Shown here: one piece after another, positions 1-8,472 of the stretch
How the letters are laid out: every line of letters starts with the position of its first letter
Position numbering within the stretch: position 1 is the first letter of the stretch
Assembly: GCA_020848995.1 (NCBI GenBank)
Contig: JADLHA010000052.1
Coordinates: 1-64,000, forward strand
Origin: Saprospiraceae bacterium
GTDB lineage: Bacteria; Bacteroidota; Bacteroidia; Chitinophagales; Saprospiraceae
Reading direction: 5' to 3'
Length of the DNA stretch: 64,000 nt
Translations under genes and position numbers: made by a program
The notes under the pieces: model-generated
Told to the model about the DNA's origin: nothing
Databases searched by the model: none
Seen by the model: the letters and a program-made list of their open reading frames with translations, nothing else

Positions 1-105
1 AAAAATAATAAATCTGCTCAATAACCAATTGTATCTTTAAACTCAAATTAACGTTCTTTCTCTTATTGCCGAATCAGGGGTGGGTCAACATCCAGGAACC
101 CCGGG

Positions 106-1017
106 TCAACATGAGAGGAATTTACAGAAATCGAGGATCAGGGTGAATTGTTCGAGAAATTCATTGCCTATGAGCTTCTTCGTTCGTTTCCCACCCGAAC
201 TGAGTTTGACCATGTCGGTGACACCATGACCGATGCGAACCGATGGCAGGAAGTGGTAAACCACGTCTCGGTAAGAAGTGCGAAAGCCCGTAGAATATTT
301 TTTGGTGCGCGTGAACCGCAAGGAGTCTAACAGATCAAGTCGGGACAGCAGTTTGTCGTTGACCAGCAGGGAGCCGTTGAAAGCGAGGTCAATGATGAAT
401 TTTTCCCGAATGCCGGGCTGGAGTTCTAGTTCGATGAGGGGACTCCCGTTGCGATCGGTGTACATTTTCGAAATGAGTGCGTTTTCGGGTAAACAGGGGG
501 CCTCGGGGTGGTGTTGCACGTAAAGCGTCTGGTTGGAATAATCGATCATCCATACAGCGCCCTGCATGGCATCGGCTCCCAGCAAGCCTCCCGATGCAGT
601 TCCCCGGAGAATGGGCATTTCCGCTACCCCCACTCCGCTGGAGACCCGCAGGTTCCTCATCTCCCAGGTCCCCAGATGCAACGATTTCAACAGGTACTCC
701 TGCACGCGATGTACGTTGCCTTCCACGTCAATCGCAAGGTCGGATGAACTGCCGGTATGGGCATGGGCATCTGCAAGATTCTGTGTGACGAAGGTCGGGG
801 CTCCGGTGTCGAGGAAAAAGTAGTGGCGTTCATCGCTGTGGTTTACCAGTGCTTCGATGCGGATCAAGCGATTCACATACTGAAAGGGAACAGGATGGGT
901 AAAGACGGAAAGACATTTTACAGGAAGATCGGGGAAGCTTGGTAAAGGGCCTGACGACGGAAGACCGAAGGCGATTGCCGGAAGCAGCCAGGCAAACATG
1001 AGGCGTAAGCTGTTCAT
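106..1017 (-). CDS. Secreted retropepsin-like aspartyl protease family protein
   Basis: The start is set at the ATG that begins a signal-peptide-like segment (MNSLRLMFAWLLPAIAFG); the frame stays open 51 codons further upstream. Product 303 aa. Residues 67-74 (FFLDTGAP) are the catalytic DTG motif of a clan AA retropepsin-like domain. GGLLGADAM at 143-151 fits the domain end. A second lobe begins at IIDLAFNGS (about 208-216), where the Asp is kept but the TG is not. The C-terminus (IGNEFLEQFTLILDF) is typical of bacterial two-lobe retropepsin-like proteins. It is probably periplasmic or surface-exposed and its substrate is unknown. It may act with one active lobe or as a dimer. A sigma-factor gene lies upstream on the same strand, 255 bp away. 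Confidence 0.75.
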   Translation of the reverse strand: MNSLRLMFAWLLPAIAFGLPSSGPLPSFPDLPVKCLSVFTHPVPFQYVNRLIRIEALVNHSDERHYFFLDTGAPTFVTQNLADAHAHTGSSSDLAIDVEGNVHRVQEYLLKSLHLGTWEMRNLRVSSGVGVAEMPILRGTASGGLLGADAMQGAVWMIDYSNQTLYVQHHPEAPCLPENALISKMYTDRNGSPLIELELQPGIREKFIIDLAFNGSLLVNDKLLSRLDLLDSLRFTRTKKYSTGFRTSYRDVVYHFLPSVRIGHGVTDMVKLSSGGKRTKKLIGNEFLEQFTLILDFCKFLSC

Positions 1018-1160
1018 ACGTTGAATTTGATTTGCCAGGGAGACGTGGATTTCCCAAAATGGACGCATGAATGCTCCATTTTTTTGAATGCCCCATGAAA
1101 AATCTGGCGTAGATCCCCCAAAGGGCCCGGCGGGCGAAGGGTGATTTCGGGAGGGGAACT

Positions 1161-1182
1161 GGCCTGGCACAAGGACCAGGCC
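1161..1182. other. Inverted repeat in the protease upstream region
   Basis: GGCCTGG and CCAGGCC are separated by 8 bases, giving a 7-bp GC-rich hairpin. It lies in the 255-bp gap between the sigma-factor stop and the protease start. No T-tract follows on either strand, so it is not a clear terminator. It could be an RNA structure in the protease leader or a protein site. I see nothing else in this gap. Confidence 0.3.
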
Positions 1183-1272
1183 CAGTGGTTGGGGTGGATC
1201 GTTACAGCTCCCGGTAACCAGGCCAAAACTTGCCGAGGGCCAATGATTTACCTCCGGGTGGAAGAGACCTCC

Positions 1273-1827
1273 CTACTTCTTGCCAGGTTTGCAACAGCCT
1301 GGTCTCACCGTGTAATGAAGAATGTTGCCGAAGGGGTCGGGCTGAACGTGGCAGCAGTCGTTTAAGCGCTCGCGCAGCTTCTCCCGGGCGCGCTGAACGC
1401 GCGATTTAGCCCCGGACAGGGAAATCCCCAAGTGCCTGGCCAGTTCAACCTGAGTCATGCCCTCAAATTCCGTCAGGAGAAGGGCCTCCCGGTATTTTTC
1501 AGGAAGGGCGGCAGCAAAGGAGCGGACCGCATCGTGGAAAACGGCGTTGTAATTTTCTTCAAAGCCAGGACCACAGGGATCGGCATCCGGGAGCTGAACG
1601 GCGCGATCCGCTCTGCGGTAGTGGTCTGCAATGACATTGCGGGTGAGCTGGAAGATCCAGGCATTTAATTTACCTGGGTCCCTCAGGCTGCCAATCTGCA
1701 AATGCACTTTCATAAAGATCTCCTGCAGGATGTCGCTTGCGAGTTCCGGGTCGCCCATTTGCCGGGTTACAAAAGACTCCAGCCGGTTAGCGTATTCCTC
1801 CCATAGTTGTTCAAAAGTCTTCTCCAT
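1273..1827 (-). CDS. sigZ: ECF RNA polymerase sigma factor, SigZ-like
   Basis: 184 aa from the ATG giving MEKTFEQLWEEY; an in-frame ATG 24 bases upstream is possible. Region 2 is at about residues 10-75 (ELASDILQEIFMKVHLQIG). Region 4, with its helix-turn-helix, is at about 112-160 (LPEKYREALLLTEFEGMTQ, then ELARHLGISLSGAKSRVQR). The C-terminal tail has DCCHVQPDPFGNI and a later CC pair, which resembles the Cys/His tail of SigZ-type factors. It should direct RNA polymerase to a specialised promoter set. No anti-sigma factor is next to it. It is divergent from the polysaccharide operon starting at 1983, so it could control that operon, but nothing in the sequence proves this. Confidence 0.82.
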   Translation of the reverse strand: MEKTFEQLWEEYANRLESFVTRQMGDPELASDILQEIFMKVHLQIGSLRDPGKLNAWIFQLTRNVIADHYRRADRAVQLPDADPCGPGFEENYNAVFHDAVRSFAAALPEKYREALLLTEFEGMTQVELARHLGISLSGAKSRVQRAREKLRERLNDCCHVQPDPFGNILHYTVRPGCCKPGKK

Positions 1828-1982
1828 TTCCGTGTGCAATTTCACGTGCAAAAATACGAGGTTTGTTGCCTGGTTTCCATCGTGTGCGCCGCTGCAGCAC
1901 CTGGGAAGTGGCCGTCGATGACGATCTTTGCACCAGTGAACGTTACCGGGAGTCCCGGGTGTTCGGGGGAAGGGCTGATTTC

Positions 1983-3620
1983 ATGTCTGGGTTAAACATA
2001 AACGCACTTTGGAAGGGCTTTAACAAGGCCTGGCAGGGAGGCTTGCGGATTGCCCATACCTTGAGATACCTCAAAGGCAAACAGCTCCTATACCTTTTGC
2101 GCTACCGCCTTTTGCCCACAGGCCTCTTCCGGCTCCGCCCCCTTTGTCCTGCCCGCAATGCTCCAGTGCGCATCCTGTCTTTTCCCTGGCAGCACCTTCC
2201 CGTTTGGACGCACTGCCGGGATGACCATAGCGTTAAGATCTTTGGCCATACGGCAAACTTCGCTGAAGGGGCATGGGACTGGCGCATCGGGCGCTACGGC
2301 AAACTGTGGAACTACCACCTGCAGTACCTGGACCTCTTGCTCGACGAAACGCTGGACCCGGAATACAGGCGGAGCATTCTGGCAGACTGTTCCCGTGCCT
2401 GGTGCCGGGGCACGCTCCTTGCGGAACCTTATCCCGTGTCGCAGCGCATTGTAAATATTCTGGTTTTCCATTCAGTACACGGAATCCAGGATCCGGAATC
2501 CGAACGTGCGTTCAGGTCGCAGGTGAACTACTTAATGTCGCATCTTGAATTCCACCTGATGGGAAACCACCTTCTGGAAAATTATATCGCACTCAGCATG
2601 GGAACGATGGCTTGCGGATCCGATACCTCGTGCCGCAAATGGGTACAGTGCCTTATTAGCGAATTAAGCGAACAATTGTTAGTAGATGGCGCTCATTGCG
2701 AACGTTCGTTATCTTACCATACCACCCTGCTTGGAAGGCTGCTGTGTTTGCTGGGAGCCCTCGAACGGCAGGGCGTTTGCCTAGCCGAAGCCGCTAAATT
2801 GCGCAGCCGGTGTTCGGCCATGCTTTCCTGGCTGTACGCCATGACGGACACGCTGCAGTATTTCCCGCTATTCAACGATAGCGTGCGCTGGCCGAAGGCC
2901 CTGCTGGAGAGACTCACCGCGCTGGCTGCCGAACTCGACGTGCGCGACGCCGGGCTCGGACTCTCGGCCAGCGGATACCGCAAATTCAAGTGCAAGGGAG
3001 CGGGGTTGATGGTCAACATCGGCGAGGTGCAACCGGCTCATCAGCCCGGCCACTCCCATGCAGACCTCTTGCACTTTGTATTGTCGGTCAATGGGCATCC
3101 ATGCATCGTCGATCCGGGGATATCCACCTATGAAGTGGGTAAACGGCGACTTCGCGAGCGCTCAACGGACATGCACAATGTGGTATCGATCGCCGGCGAA
3201 AACCAATCCGAGCTTTGGAGCGCATTCAGAATGGGGCGAAGGGCCCGCCTCCTCAACGCCATCGAGGGCCCCCTCCGTATCGAAGCTGAAATCCGCTGGT
3301 ACCGCGGACACCGGCACCACCGGTCCATGGAACTTTCCGAAGGGGAACTGGTCATCCGTGACCATTTTGAGAGGAGTGACCATTCCGATGCCTTGGCGAT
3401 GGCGCATTTCCACCTCGACGCCGGACTCGTCCACTCGGCGATGCTGGAGAATGAATACACTTTTACCGGGGGCAAACTCTCCTTTGTGTTCGAAGGCCTC
3501 TTGGAAAAATCGGAGGAATCGTATGATCAATGCTTCAACTTCGGCGATTGCCGGCCGGCGCACCGCATCACGGCTTATTTTTGCAACGAACTCATCACCC
3601 GGATACGCTGGTCACTTTGA
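1983..3620 (+). CDS. Heparinase II/III family protein of a surface-polysaccharide cluster
   Basis: 545 aa from the ATG giving MSGLNINALWKGFNKAW; the frame is open 40 codons further upstream but without family character. The N-terminal half (alpha/alpha toroid type) contains GRYGKLWNYHLQYLDLL near residue 105. The C-terminal half has the heparinase II/III beta-sandwich signature HSHADLLHFVLSVNG and DPGISTYEVG, followed by a conserved MHNVVSI. No signal peptide is seen, as is usual for homologues in O-antigen/exopolysaccharide clusters, where they are thought to modify or cleave uronate-containing glycan. It is the first gene of a four-gene run with overlapping junctions. The enzyme class is inferred from the family only. 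Confidence 0.82.
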   Translation: MSGLNINALWKGFNKAWQGGLRIAHTLRYLKGKQLLYLLRYRLLPTGLFRLRPLCPARNAPVRILSFPWQHLPVWTHCRDDHSVKIFGHTANFAEGAWDWRIGRYGKLWNYHLQYLDLLLDETLDPEYRRSILADCSRAWCRGTLLAEPYPVSQRIVNILVFHSVHGIQDPESERAFRSQVNYLMSHLEFHLMGNHLLENYIALSMGTMACGSDTSCRKWVQCLISELSEQLLVDGAHCERSLSYHTTLLGRLLCLLGALERQGVCLAEAAKLRSRCSAMLSWLYAMTDTLQYFPLFNDSVRWPKALLERLTALAAELDVRDAGLGLSASGYRKFKCKGAGLMVNIGEVQPAHQPGHSHADLLHFVLSVNGHPCIVDPGISTYEVGKRRLRERSTDMHNVVSIAGENQSELWSAFRMGRRARLLNAIEGPLRIEAEIRWYRGHRHHRSMELSEGELVIRDHFERSDHSDALAMAHFHLDAGLVHSAMLENEYTFTGGKLSFVFEGLLEKSEESYDQCFNFGDCRPAHRITAYFCNELITRIRWSL

Positions 3621-4813
3621 AATGTCTGGTCTACCTGAGCTACCACTACCCTCCCGATCTGAGCGCAGGCTCGTTCAGGAATGCAGCTCTTTCTGAAGCC
3701 CTGGCAGAAAGGCTCGATGATTTTGGAGAGCCTTTTGAGTTGCATGTTTTTTGCACACAACCCAATCGCTATGCACAATTTTCCGATCGCGCTCCCAAAG
3801 AAGAGTTGCGAGGCAACATACAAGTGCATCGATTGGAAGTCCCGCAGCATGGGAACCGCTTCTTCCGGCAAGTAATTTCCTTTTTGACATACCGCAGGCA
3901 GGTGTTTGCTGCGACACAATCGATGAAGCCCGACCTCGTATTTGCGTCGAGTTCAAAATTGTTTACCGCACACCTGGCCTACCGGCTGGCCCGCCGCTGT
4001 GGGGTACCCTATTACCTCGACATACGGGACCTGTTTGCCGATAACCTCGGCGAAATGATCCGCATCCCGGTGCTCAATCGTTTGATGCGCCTGGTCGTCC
4101 GGCATTTCTTTGAACAACCCTGTCTGCGCCATGCAGCACACATCAACATAAACTCACCTGGGTTCAAGGAGGCAATACCGCCCGGCTTCGCAGGGGGGAT
4201 GAGCTTTTTTCCAAACGGCATAGACCGCGAATTCAACGACTGGCACCGCGATTCCGCTGAACCCGGGCAAAAATGGACGGTTTGCTACGCAGGCAACATC
4301 GGCGAAGCCCAGGGCCTTCATAAGATTGTGCCGGACCTGGCCCGACTCCTTGGCGACACACACAGGTTTCTGATTATTGGAGGGGGTTCCGCCAGGAAGA
4401 AACTCGAACGCAGGCTGCATCAACTTTCCGTAAAAAATGTGGAACTGTTGCCACCTGTTGGACGCTCCGAGCTAATGCACTATTACCGCCATTCCGATTG
4501 TTTGTTCCTTCACCTGAACGACTATCCGGCCCTCGGGAAAGTATTGCCCTCCAAGTTGTTTGAATACGGCGCTGGAAACCTGCCCATCGTTGCGGGCGTT
4601 TCGGGATGCGCCAGGACGTTTGCGTTGGAGGAGATCCGGACCAATGTGTGCGTGTTCAACCCTTGCGACGTCGAAGCGGCAGCAGGCTGTTTGTGCGGAC
4701 TGTCCCGAAGACTGGAACCACGGCCCTGGTTTTTGAAAAAATATGGAAGAGAGCAGATCGCAAAGGAAATGGCAGCGTCGATCCATCAGGTGATGCGAAA
4801 TGGTCATGGATAA
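3617..4813 (+). CDS. Glycosyltransferase family 4 (WbuB-like)
   Basis: 398 aa if translation starts at TTG 3617, which overlaps the previous stop as TTGA. The protein then begins LKCLVYLSYHYPPDLSAG, the normal GT4 N-terminus; an ATG at 3530 would add 29 unrelated residues. The GT-B fold shows SSKLFTAHLAYRLARR and YYLDIRDLFADN in the N-lobe. The donor lobe carries GNIGEAQGL and GKVLPSKLFEYGAGNLPIV. It probably adds a sugar to a lipid-linked glycan at the inner membrane. It overlaps the next glycosyltransferase by 14 bases, so translational coupling is likely. Sugar specificity cannot be read from sequence. Confidence 0.85.
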   Translation: MKCLVYLSYHYPPDLSAGSFRNAALSEALAERLDDFGEPFELHVFCTQPNRYAQFSDRAPKEELRGNIQVHRLEVPQHGNRFFRQVISFLTYRRQVFAATQSMKPDLVFASSSKLFTAHLAYRLARRCGVPYYLDIRDLFADNLGEMIRIPVLNRLMRLVVRHFFEQPCLRHAAHININSPGFKEAIPPGFAGGMSFFPNGIDREFNDWHRDSAEPGQKWTVCYAGNIGEAQGLHKIVPDLARLLGDTHRFLIIGGGSARKKLERRLHQLSVKNVELLPPVGRSELMHYYRHSDCLFLHLNDYPALGKVLPSKLFEYGAGNLPIVAGVSGCARTFALEEIRTNVCVFNPCDVEAAAGCLCGLSRRLEPRPWFLKKYGREQIAKEMAASIHQVMRNGHG

Positions 4814-5897
4814 GGTGCGCATCGCCATCGTCGCCAACTCGGGATGGAATGTCTACAACTACCGGGGCCCCCTGATACGCCGTTTGATGGCATCGGGCCA
4901 CAAGGTGGACATCATCGCTCCCGACGACGGCTACCTCGATAAATTGCCACAGGACCTGTGCGTTTCAATTACCGTACTCAAACGATTGTCGCCAAAAAAG
5001 ATGAACCCTTTGGGCGAATTGGGACTGGTGTTGGAATTGTGGAAGGCATACGCGGCGCTGCGTCCGGATCTGATCTTGCAGTTTACGATAAAACCCAATC
5101 TGTATGGCAGCATTGCCGCACACATGCTGGGGATTCCGGTCGTTTCTAACCTGACGGGCCTGGGCTTTGCAGCGACGGGTAACCATCCATTGCGCCGCAT
5201 GTTACTTGCTGCATATCGATGGGTTCTCTCCTCCAATGCGGCGGTGGTCTTTCACAATGCCGACGACCTCCATTGGTTTGCGGGTTCATCAACGGCTCTG
5301 CTTAAGAAATCGTTGGTCATTCCGGGCAGTGGCGTTGATCCTGAAAAATTCCGGAGAAAGGTCAGCGTAAAAGCTGAAGGCAACTTTGCCTTTTTGTTTG
5401 CCGGCAGGCTTGAGCGGGAAAAGGGGATCGTCGAATTTCTCGAAGCGGCCATACAGGTGTTGAAAGCGAGAGAGGATGTCGTCTGCCGCATTGCTGGAAG
5501 CGGAACCCTTCCCGGCGCCTACCTCCATCCAAGATTGCAGGTACTCGGTCCGCAAGAGGCAGTATGGGCCCTGCTCGACGGTGCAGACGCGTTTGTGCTG
5601 CCTTCTCATCGCGAAGGGATGCCGAGGGCCCTCCTAGAGGCGATGGCCATGGAGTTGCCTTGCATCGTATCCGATGTACCCGGGTGCCGGCAGGCGGTTG
5701 ACGGTGGTCGCGTGGGCTTGCTCGTGCCTCCCGGCGACATTGCCGCGCTGGCAGAGGCCATGTTGCTGCTGGCGTCAATGCCCGAAACGGATCGCTTGAA
5801 CATGGGCCGGGCGGCAAGGCTACGGGTGATGGATCATTTCGCAGATGTACATATCTGTGATGCTTACGAACGTTTGTTAGTTCAAATTGCAGGATGA
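4800..5897 (+). CDS. Glycosyltransferase family 4
   Basis: 365 aa; a second ATG at 4806 (MDKVRIAIVAN) is equally plausible. The N-lobe begins IAIVANSGWNVYNYRGPLIR, and IAPDDGYLDKL resembles the N-lobe of PglA-type GT4 enzymes that act on undecaprenyl-linked glycans. The C-lobe contains FAGRLEREKGIVEF, then LPSHREGMPRALLEAMAMEL with the E-x7-E type nucleotide-sugar site, then SDVPGCRQAV. It is third in the polysaccharide operon. It overlaps the upstream glycosyltransferase and shares an ATGA overlap with the downstream methyltransferase. Confidence 0.88.
   Translation: MVMDKVRIAIVANSGWNVYNYRGPLIRRLMASGHKVDIIAPDDGYLDKLPQDLCVSITVLKRLSPKKMNPLGELGLVLELWKAYAALRPDLILQFTIKPNLYGSIAAHMLGIPVVSNLTGLGFAATGNHPLRRMLLAAYRWVLSSNAAVVFHNADDLHWFAGSSTALLKKSLVIPGSGVDPEKFRRKVSVKAEGNFAFLFAGRLEREKGIVEFLEAAIQVLKAREDVVCRIAGSGTLPGAYLHPRLQVLGPQEAVWALLDGADAFVLPSHREGMPRALLEAMAMELPCIVSDVPGCRQAVDGGRVGLLVPPGDIAALAEAMLLLASMPETDRLNMGRAARLRVMDHFADVHICDAYERLLVQIAG
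5863..5882. other. AACTAACAAACGTTCGTAAG palindrome-like motif inside a coding end
   Basis: Read on the minus strand, these 20 bases match the near-palindrome at 50500-50519 at 19 of 20 positions. Here they encode the last residues of a glycosyltransferase, so the match may be chance. It is recorded because of the operator-like motifs elsewhere in the window. Confidence 0.25.
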
Positions 5898-6472
5898 TGC
5901 GTACGGCATGCGGGAAAGGGGTGGCACCTACAATCGTACAGAAAAACCGGCGATACTATGCCAACCGGTTGCGAGCAGTGCTGCCCGGGATGGATTTTTG
6001 CGGGGCGTGCATTCTCGACCTTGGCTGTGGCGAAATGCTGCTTCGCTCCATGCTGCCGGCCGACATCGCCAATTACCACGGCATCGACTGCTGGCCCGCG
6101 AGCCAGAGTGAGGCATTTACCTGCGGGGACTTGAGGGAAATTGAGTGGGACAATCGTCCAAGTGACTACATTTTCCTGCTTGGCGTCATAGACCACCTCT
6201 CCAGACCGGAGGCACGCTTAGTCCTGGAGCGCTGCCGGCGGGCATTTTCCAAAAAACTCGTCGTAAGCCAGGCAACCCCTCTCGGCAGTTTGCTGGGTCT
6301 GAAGGGCTCTTCCGGAAGATTCCCCGCGCTCAAACAGTTGTTTACCGGTTTTGAATGCGATGTGCGCCTGCTGATGAAACTGCCCCTTTGTCAGCGTGTT
6401 TGGGATCTTACCCACGCCCCTCTGCCATTGCGGAAACTGGCCACCGAACGCGTATGGATCATCAGCCGCTGA
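5894..6472 (+). CDS. Class I SAM-dependent methyltransferase-like protein
   Basis: 192 aa; the start overlaps the previous stop as ATGA. Motif I of the Rossmann methyltransferase fold is visible (CILDLGCGEMLL, about residues 39-50), followed by YHGIDCW as the acidic motif II region and DYIFLLGVIDHL as the motif IV region. It is short for a complete methyltransferase and has few other landmarks. It closes the polysaccharide operon and probably decorates a sugar or lipid carrier in the same pathway. The next gene is convergent, 13 bases away. Confidence 0.65.
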   Translation: MMRTACGKGVAPTIVQKNRRYYANRLRAVLPGMDFCGACILDLGCGEMLLRSMLPADIANYHGIDCWPASQSEAFTCGDLREIEWDNRPSDYIFLLGVIDHLSRPEARLVLERCRRAFSKKLVVSQATPLGSLLGLKGSSGRFPALKQLFTGFECDVRLLMKLPLCQRVWDLTHAPLPLRKLATERVWIISR

Positions 6473-6485
6473 ACACGGCACGGGA

Positions 6486-7058
6486 TCAGGTTAGGAAATC
6501 GGCAACGATCATCCTCAGCAATTCTTTTGTCAGATACAAACGATCGTTCGTAATAACATAGTCAAAGTGGTGAGCGTAGGAAAGCTCTTCTTCGGCCTTG
6601 GCCAGGCGGCGTTCTATGGCTTCGGGAGAGTCTGTTCCGCGCTCTTCAAGCCGTTTGCGCAACACTTCCAGGCCAGGCGCTTTGATAAAAAGGCTGAGGG
6701 TCTGGTTTTTTGCACCGCTTTCAATGTTCAAGGCACCTTTTACGTCGACATCGAGTAAAGGCGTCTTTCCCGCGGCCCAAATGTCCTCAAGTCCGGCATT
6801 CAGGGTACCATAAAATTGGCCGGGATAGACCTCCTGGTATTCGAAGAAGGCTCCCTGGCGGATGCCTTCGGCAAATTCCCGTTGGGTCTTGAAGTGGTAG
6901 TCCTTTCCGTCGCACTCTCCGGAGCGGGGCGCGCGCGTAGTTGCCGAAACCGAAAAGGCAAGGTGGCTCATGACATCGAGCAGGTAGCGGGCCAGGGTCG
7001 TCTTGCCAGATCCCGATGGTGCTGTCAGCAAAATGATCTTGCCACGGCGGTGGTCCAT
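6486..7058 (-). CDS. gmk: Guanylate kinase
   Basis: 190 aa from the ATG giving MDHRRGKIILLTAPSGSGKT; a GTG one codon upstream is less likely. The P-loop APSGSGKTT is at residues 13-21. The GMP-binding part shows FSVSATTRAPRSGE and DYHF, and the lid region contains RLEERGTDSPEAIERRL. It phosphorylates GMP to GDP in the cytoplasm. Its ATG overlaps the stop of the upstream yicC-like gene by one base (TGATG), so the two are co-transcribed and probably coupled, a common Bacteroidota arrangement. Confidence 0.95.
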   Translation of the reverse strand: MDHRRGKIILLTAPSGSGKTTLARYLLDVMSHLAFSVSATTRAPRSGECDGKDYHFKTQREFAEGIRQGAFFEYQEVYPGQFYGTLNAGLEDIWAAGKTPLLDVDVKGALNIESGAKNQTLSLFIKAPGLEVLRKRLEERGTDSPEAIERRLAKAEEELSYAHHFDYVITNDRLYLTKELLRMIVADFLT

Positions 7059-7930
7059 CACAGGATATTGGCCATTTGTTCCTTGATCTTTTCCAGTTCG
7101 TCTTTCATGCTGACAACGAGCTTCTGAATCGGCGAATATTGGGCTTTGGCACCCAGTGTATTGATCTCGCGTCCGATCTCCTGGCTAATGAAATTGAGTT
7201 TGCGGGACTTGATGTCACCATTGGCGTTGAGGGCCTCAAGGAAATAGTCGCAGTGCTGGCGGAGACGCACTTTTTCTTCGGTGATGTCAAGCCGTTCGAG
7301 GTAGTACAGGATTTCCTGCTCAAAACGATTGCGGTCAATGGCTTCCGAATCGACGTTGGCGCTGACCGCGCGGTGCAGTTTGTCTTTGAGCAGGGAGATC
7401 CGCTCGGGGTCCAGCTCCTCGATGCGTTCGAGGCTTTCGCAGATGTTGTTGATGCGAAGCACCATATCGTTGGCAATGATGGTCCCTTCGATCGAGCGGA
7501 AATCATTGAGTTTTTCTACGGCTTCCAGCAAAAGGTCGACCGTAAAGGCGTATTGCCCTTCGCTGATGAGGGTATCCTGGGCGGAAATGACATTGGGAAA
7601 CTTGAGTAGCGCATTGAGGACATCGGAATGGCTCAGGTCGATATGGTCGCTCAGTTGACGGATCTGCCGGTAAAATCGCAAAAAGAGGTCGCGGTTGAGC
7701 ACGAAATCTTCCTCCCCGCTGGAATCGACGAAGAGCGACAAGTCCAGTTTGCCACGGACTACCTTATCGTTGAGGATCTTCCGGAGGTCCAGCTCATGTT
7801 GGCGGTAGCTGGTGGGCAGTTTCAGCCGGAAGTCGTTGACTTTTGAATTGATGCAGCGGATCTCGATGACGATCTCCTTCCCCTCAAAATGGCCCTTGGC
7901 GTTGCCGAATCCCGTCATCGATAATAGCAT
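7058..7930 (-). CDS. YicC/YloC family endoribonuclease
   Basis: 290 aa. The N-terminus MLLSMTGFGNAKG and the segment EIRCINSKVNDFRLKLP are the YicC_N signature (about residues 1-155). The C-terminal DUF1732 domain has GDIKSRKLNFISQEIGREINTLGAKA and the final KDELEKIKEQMANIL. Family members are endoribonucleases implicated in RNA turnover. It sits directly upstream of gmk with a one-base overlap. The upstream gap before HU is about 215 bp and holds divergent promoter signals. Confidence 0.93.
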   Translation of the reverse strand: MLLSMTGFGNAKGHFEGKEIVIEIRCINSKVNDFRLKLPTSYRQHELDLRKILNDKVVRGKLDLSLFVDSSGEEDFVLNRDLFLRFYRQIRQLSDHIDLSHSDVLNALLKFPNVISAQDTLISEGQYAFTVDLLLEAVEKLNDFRSIEGTIIANDMVLRINNICESLERIEELDPERISLLKDKLHRAVSANVDSEAIDRNRFEQEILYYLERLDITEEKVRLRQHCDYFLEALNANGDIKSRKLNFISQEIGREINTLGAKAQYSPIQKLVVSMKDELEKIKEQMANIL

Positions 7931-7999
7931 GGCTGTTTTTTGACCGGCTAAGTTAGCTTTTATTTCCCGGATGGGCTCTCCCGCGTTCCCAAGGCGTTG

Positions 8000-8007
8000 T
8001 ACATTTG
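8000..8007 (+). promoter_or_regulatory. Bacteroidota-type -7 element upstream of the HU gene
   Basis: TACATTTG is an exact match to the TAnnTTTG consensus, 138 bases before the HU start. No convincing TTTG -33 box precedes it. A second, imperfect candidate lies nearer the gene: TTTG at 8068-8071, 18 bases, then GAAATTTG at 8090-8097. Confidence 0.4.
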
Positions 8008-8145
8008 TATCTTACTGATATAGAAAAAGTTAGAGCAAAAAAAAAGGAAGAAAAAAGGGGCAAAAGTTTTGCGGTCTGAATTAAATTGCGAAATTTGCCA
8101 CGCTCTTTGAGGGCCATCTTTTGTAACTGTCTAAATATCAAGCAA

Positions 8146-8472
8146 ATGAGAAAAGCTGATTTGGTGTCGATGATCTCCGAAAAATCGGGGGTACCCAAGG
8201 TCGATGTGCTCGTCTCACTTGAAATGTTCTTCAAGGAAGTGAAGCACGCCCTGGCATCGGGAGAGAATGTCTACATCCGGGGATTTGGGTCTTTCGTCGT
8301 CAAAAAACGCGCTCGCAAGATTGGCAGACACATTAAAAAGAACGTGGCCATCGAGATACCGGAACATTTTATTCCCTCCTTCAAGCCGGCGAAAGTGTTT
8401 GTAGACCACGTCAAGCTGGGCAAGGAACCCGAACACAGCGATGAAGATGACGAGGAGGGCGATGAAATTTAA
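8146..8472 (+). CDS. HU/IHF family nucleoid DNA-binding protein
   Basis: 108 aa from the ATG giving MRKADLVSMISEKSG. The HU fold is clear: helical dimer part at 1-40, then VYIRGFGSFVVKKRARKIGRHIKK, the beta-arm core with the GFGSF signature. A PEHFIPSFKPAKVF segment follows, where HU proteins end. An acidic tail (HSDEDDEEGDEI) extends beyond the usual 90-residue length. It binds and bends DNA. It starts a same-strand run with a TPR protein, a tiny basic protein and RNase E/G. Confidence 0.9.
   Translation: MRKADLVSMISEKSGVPKVDVLVSLEMFFKEVKHALASGENVYIRGFGSFVVKKRARKIGRHIKKNVAIEIPEHFIPSFKPAKVFVDHVKLGKEPEHSDEDDEEGDEI

Noticed and set aside
1..105. Short direct repeat GGGTCAACAT at about 82 and 103
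   Set aside because: Ten bases only, at the window edge, with no supporting structure.
2669..2711. CGAACAATTGTTAG and CGAACGTTCGTTA in the heparinase-like gene as operators
   Set aside because: They lie deep in coding sequence and are only half matches to the intergenic palindromes.
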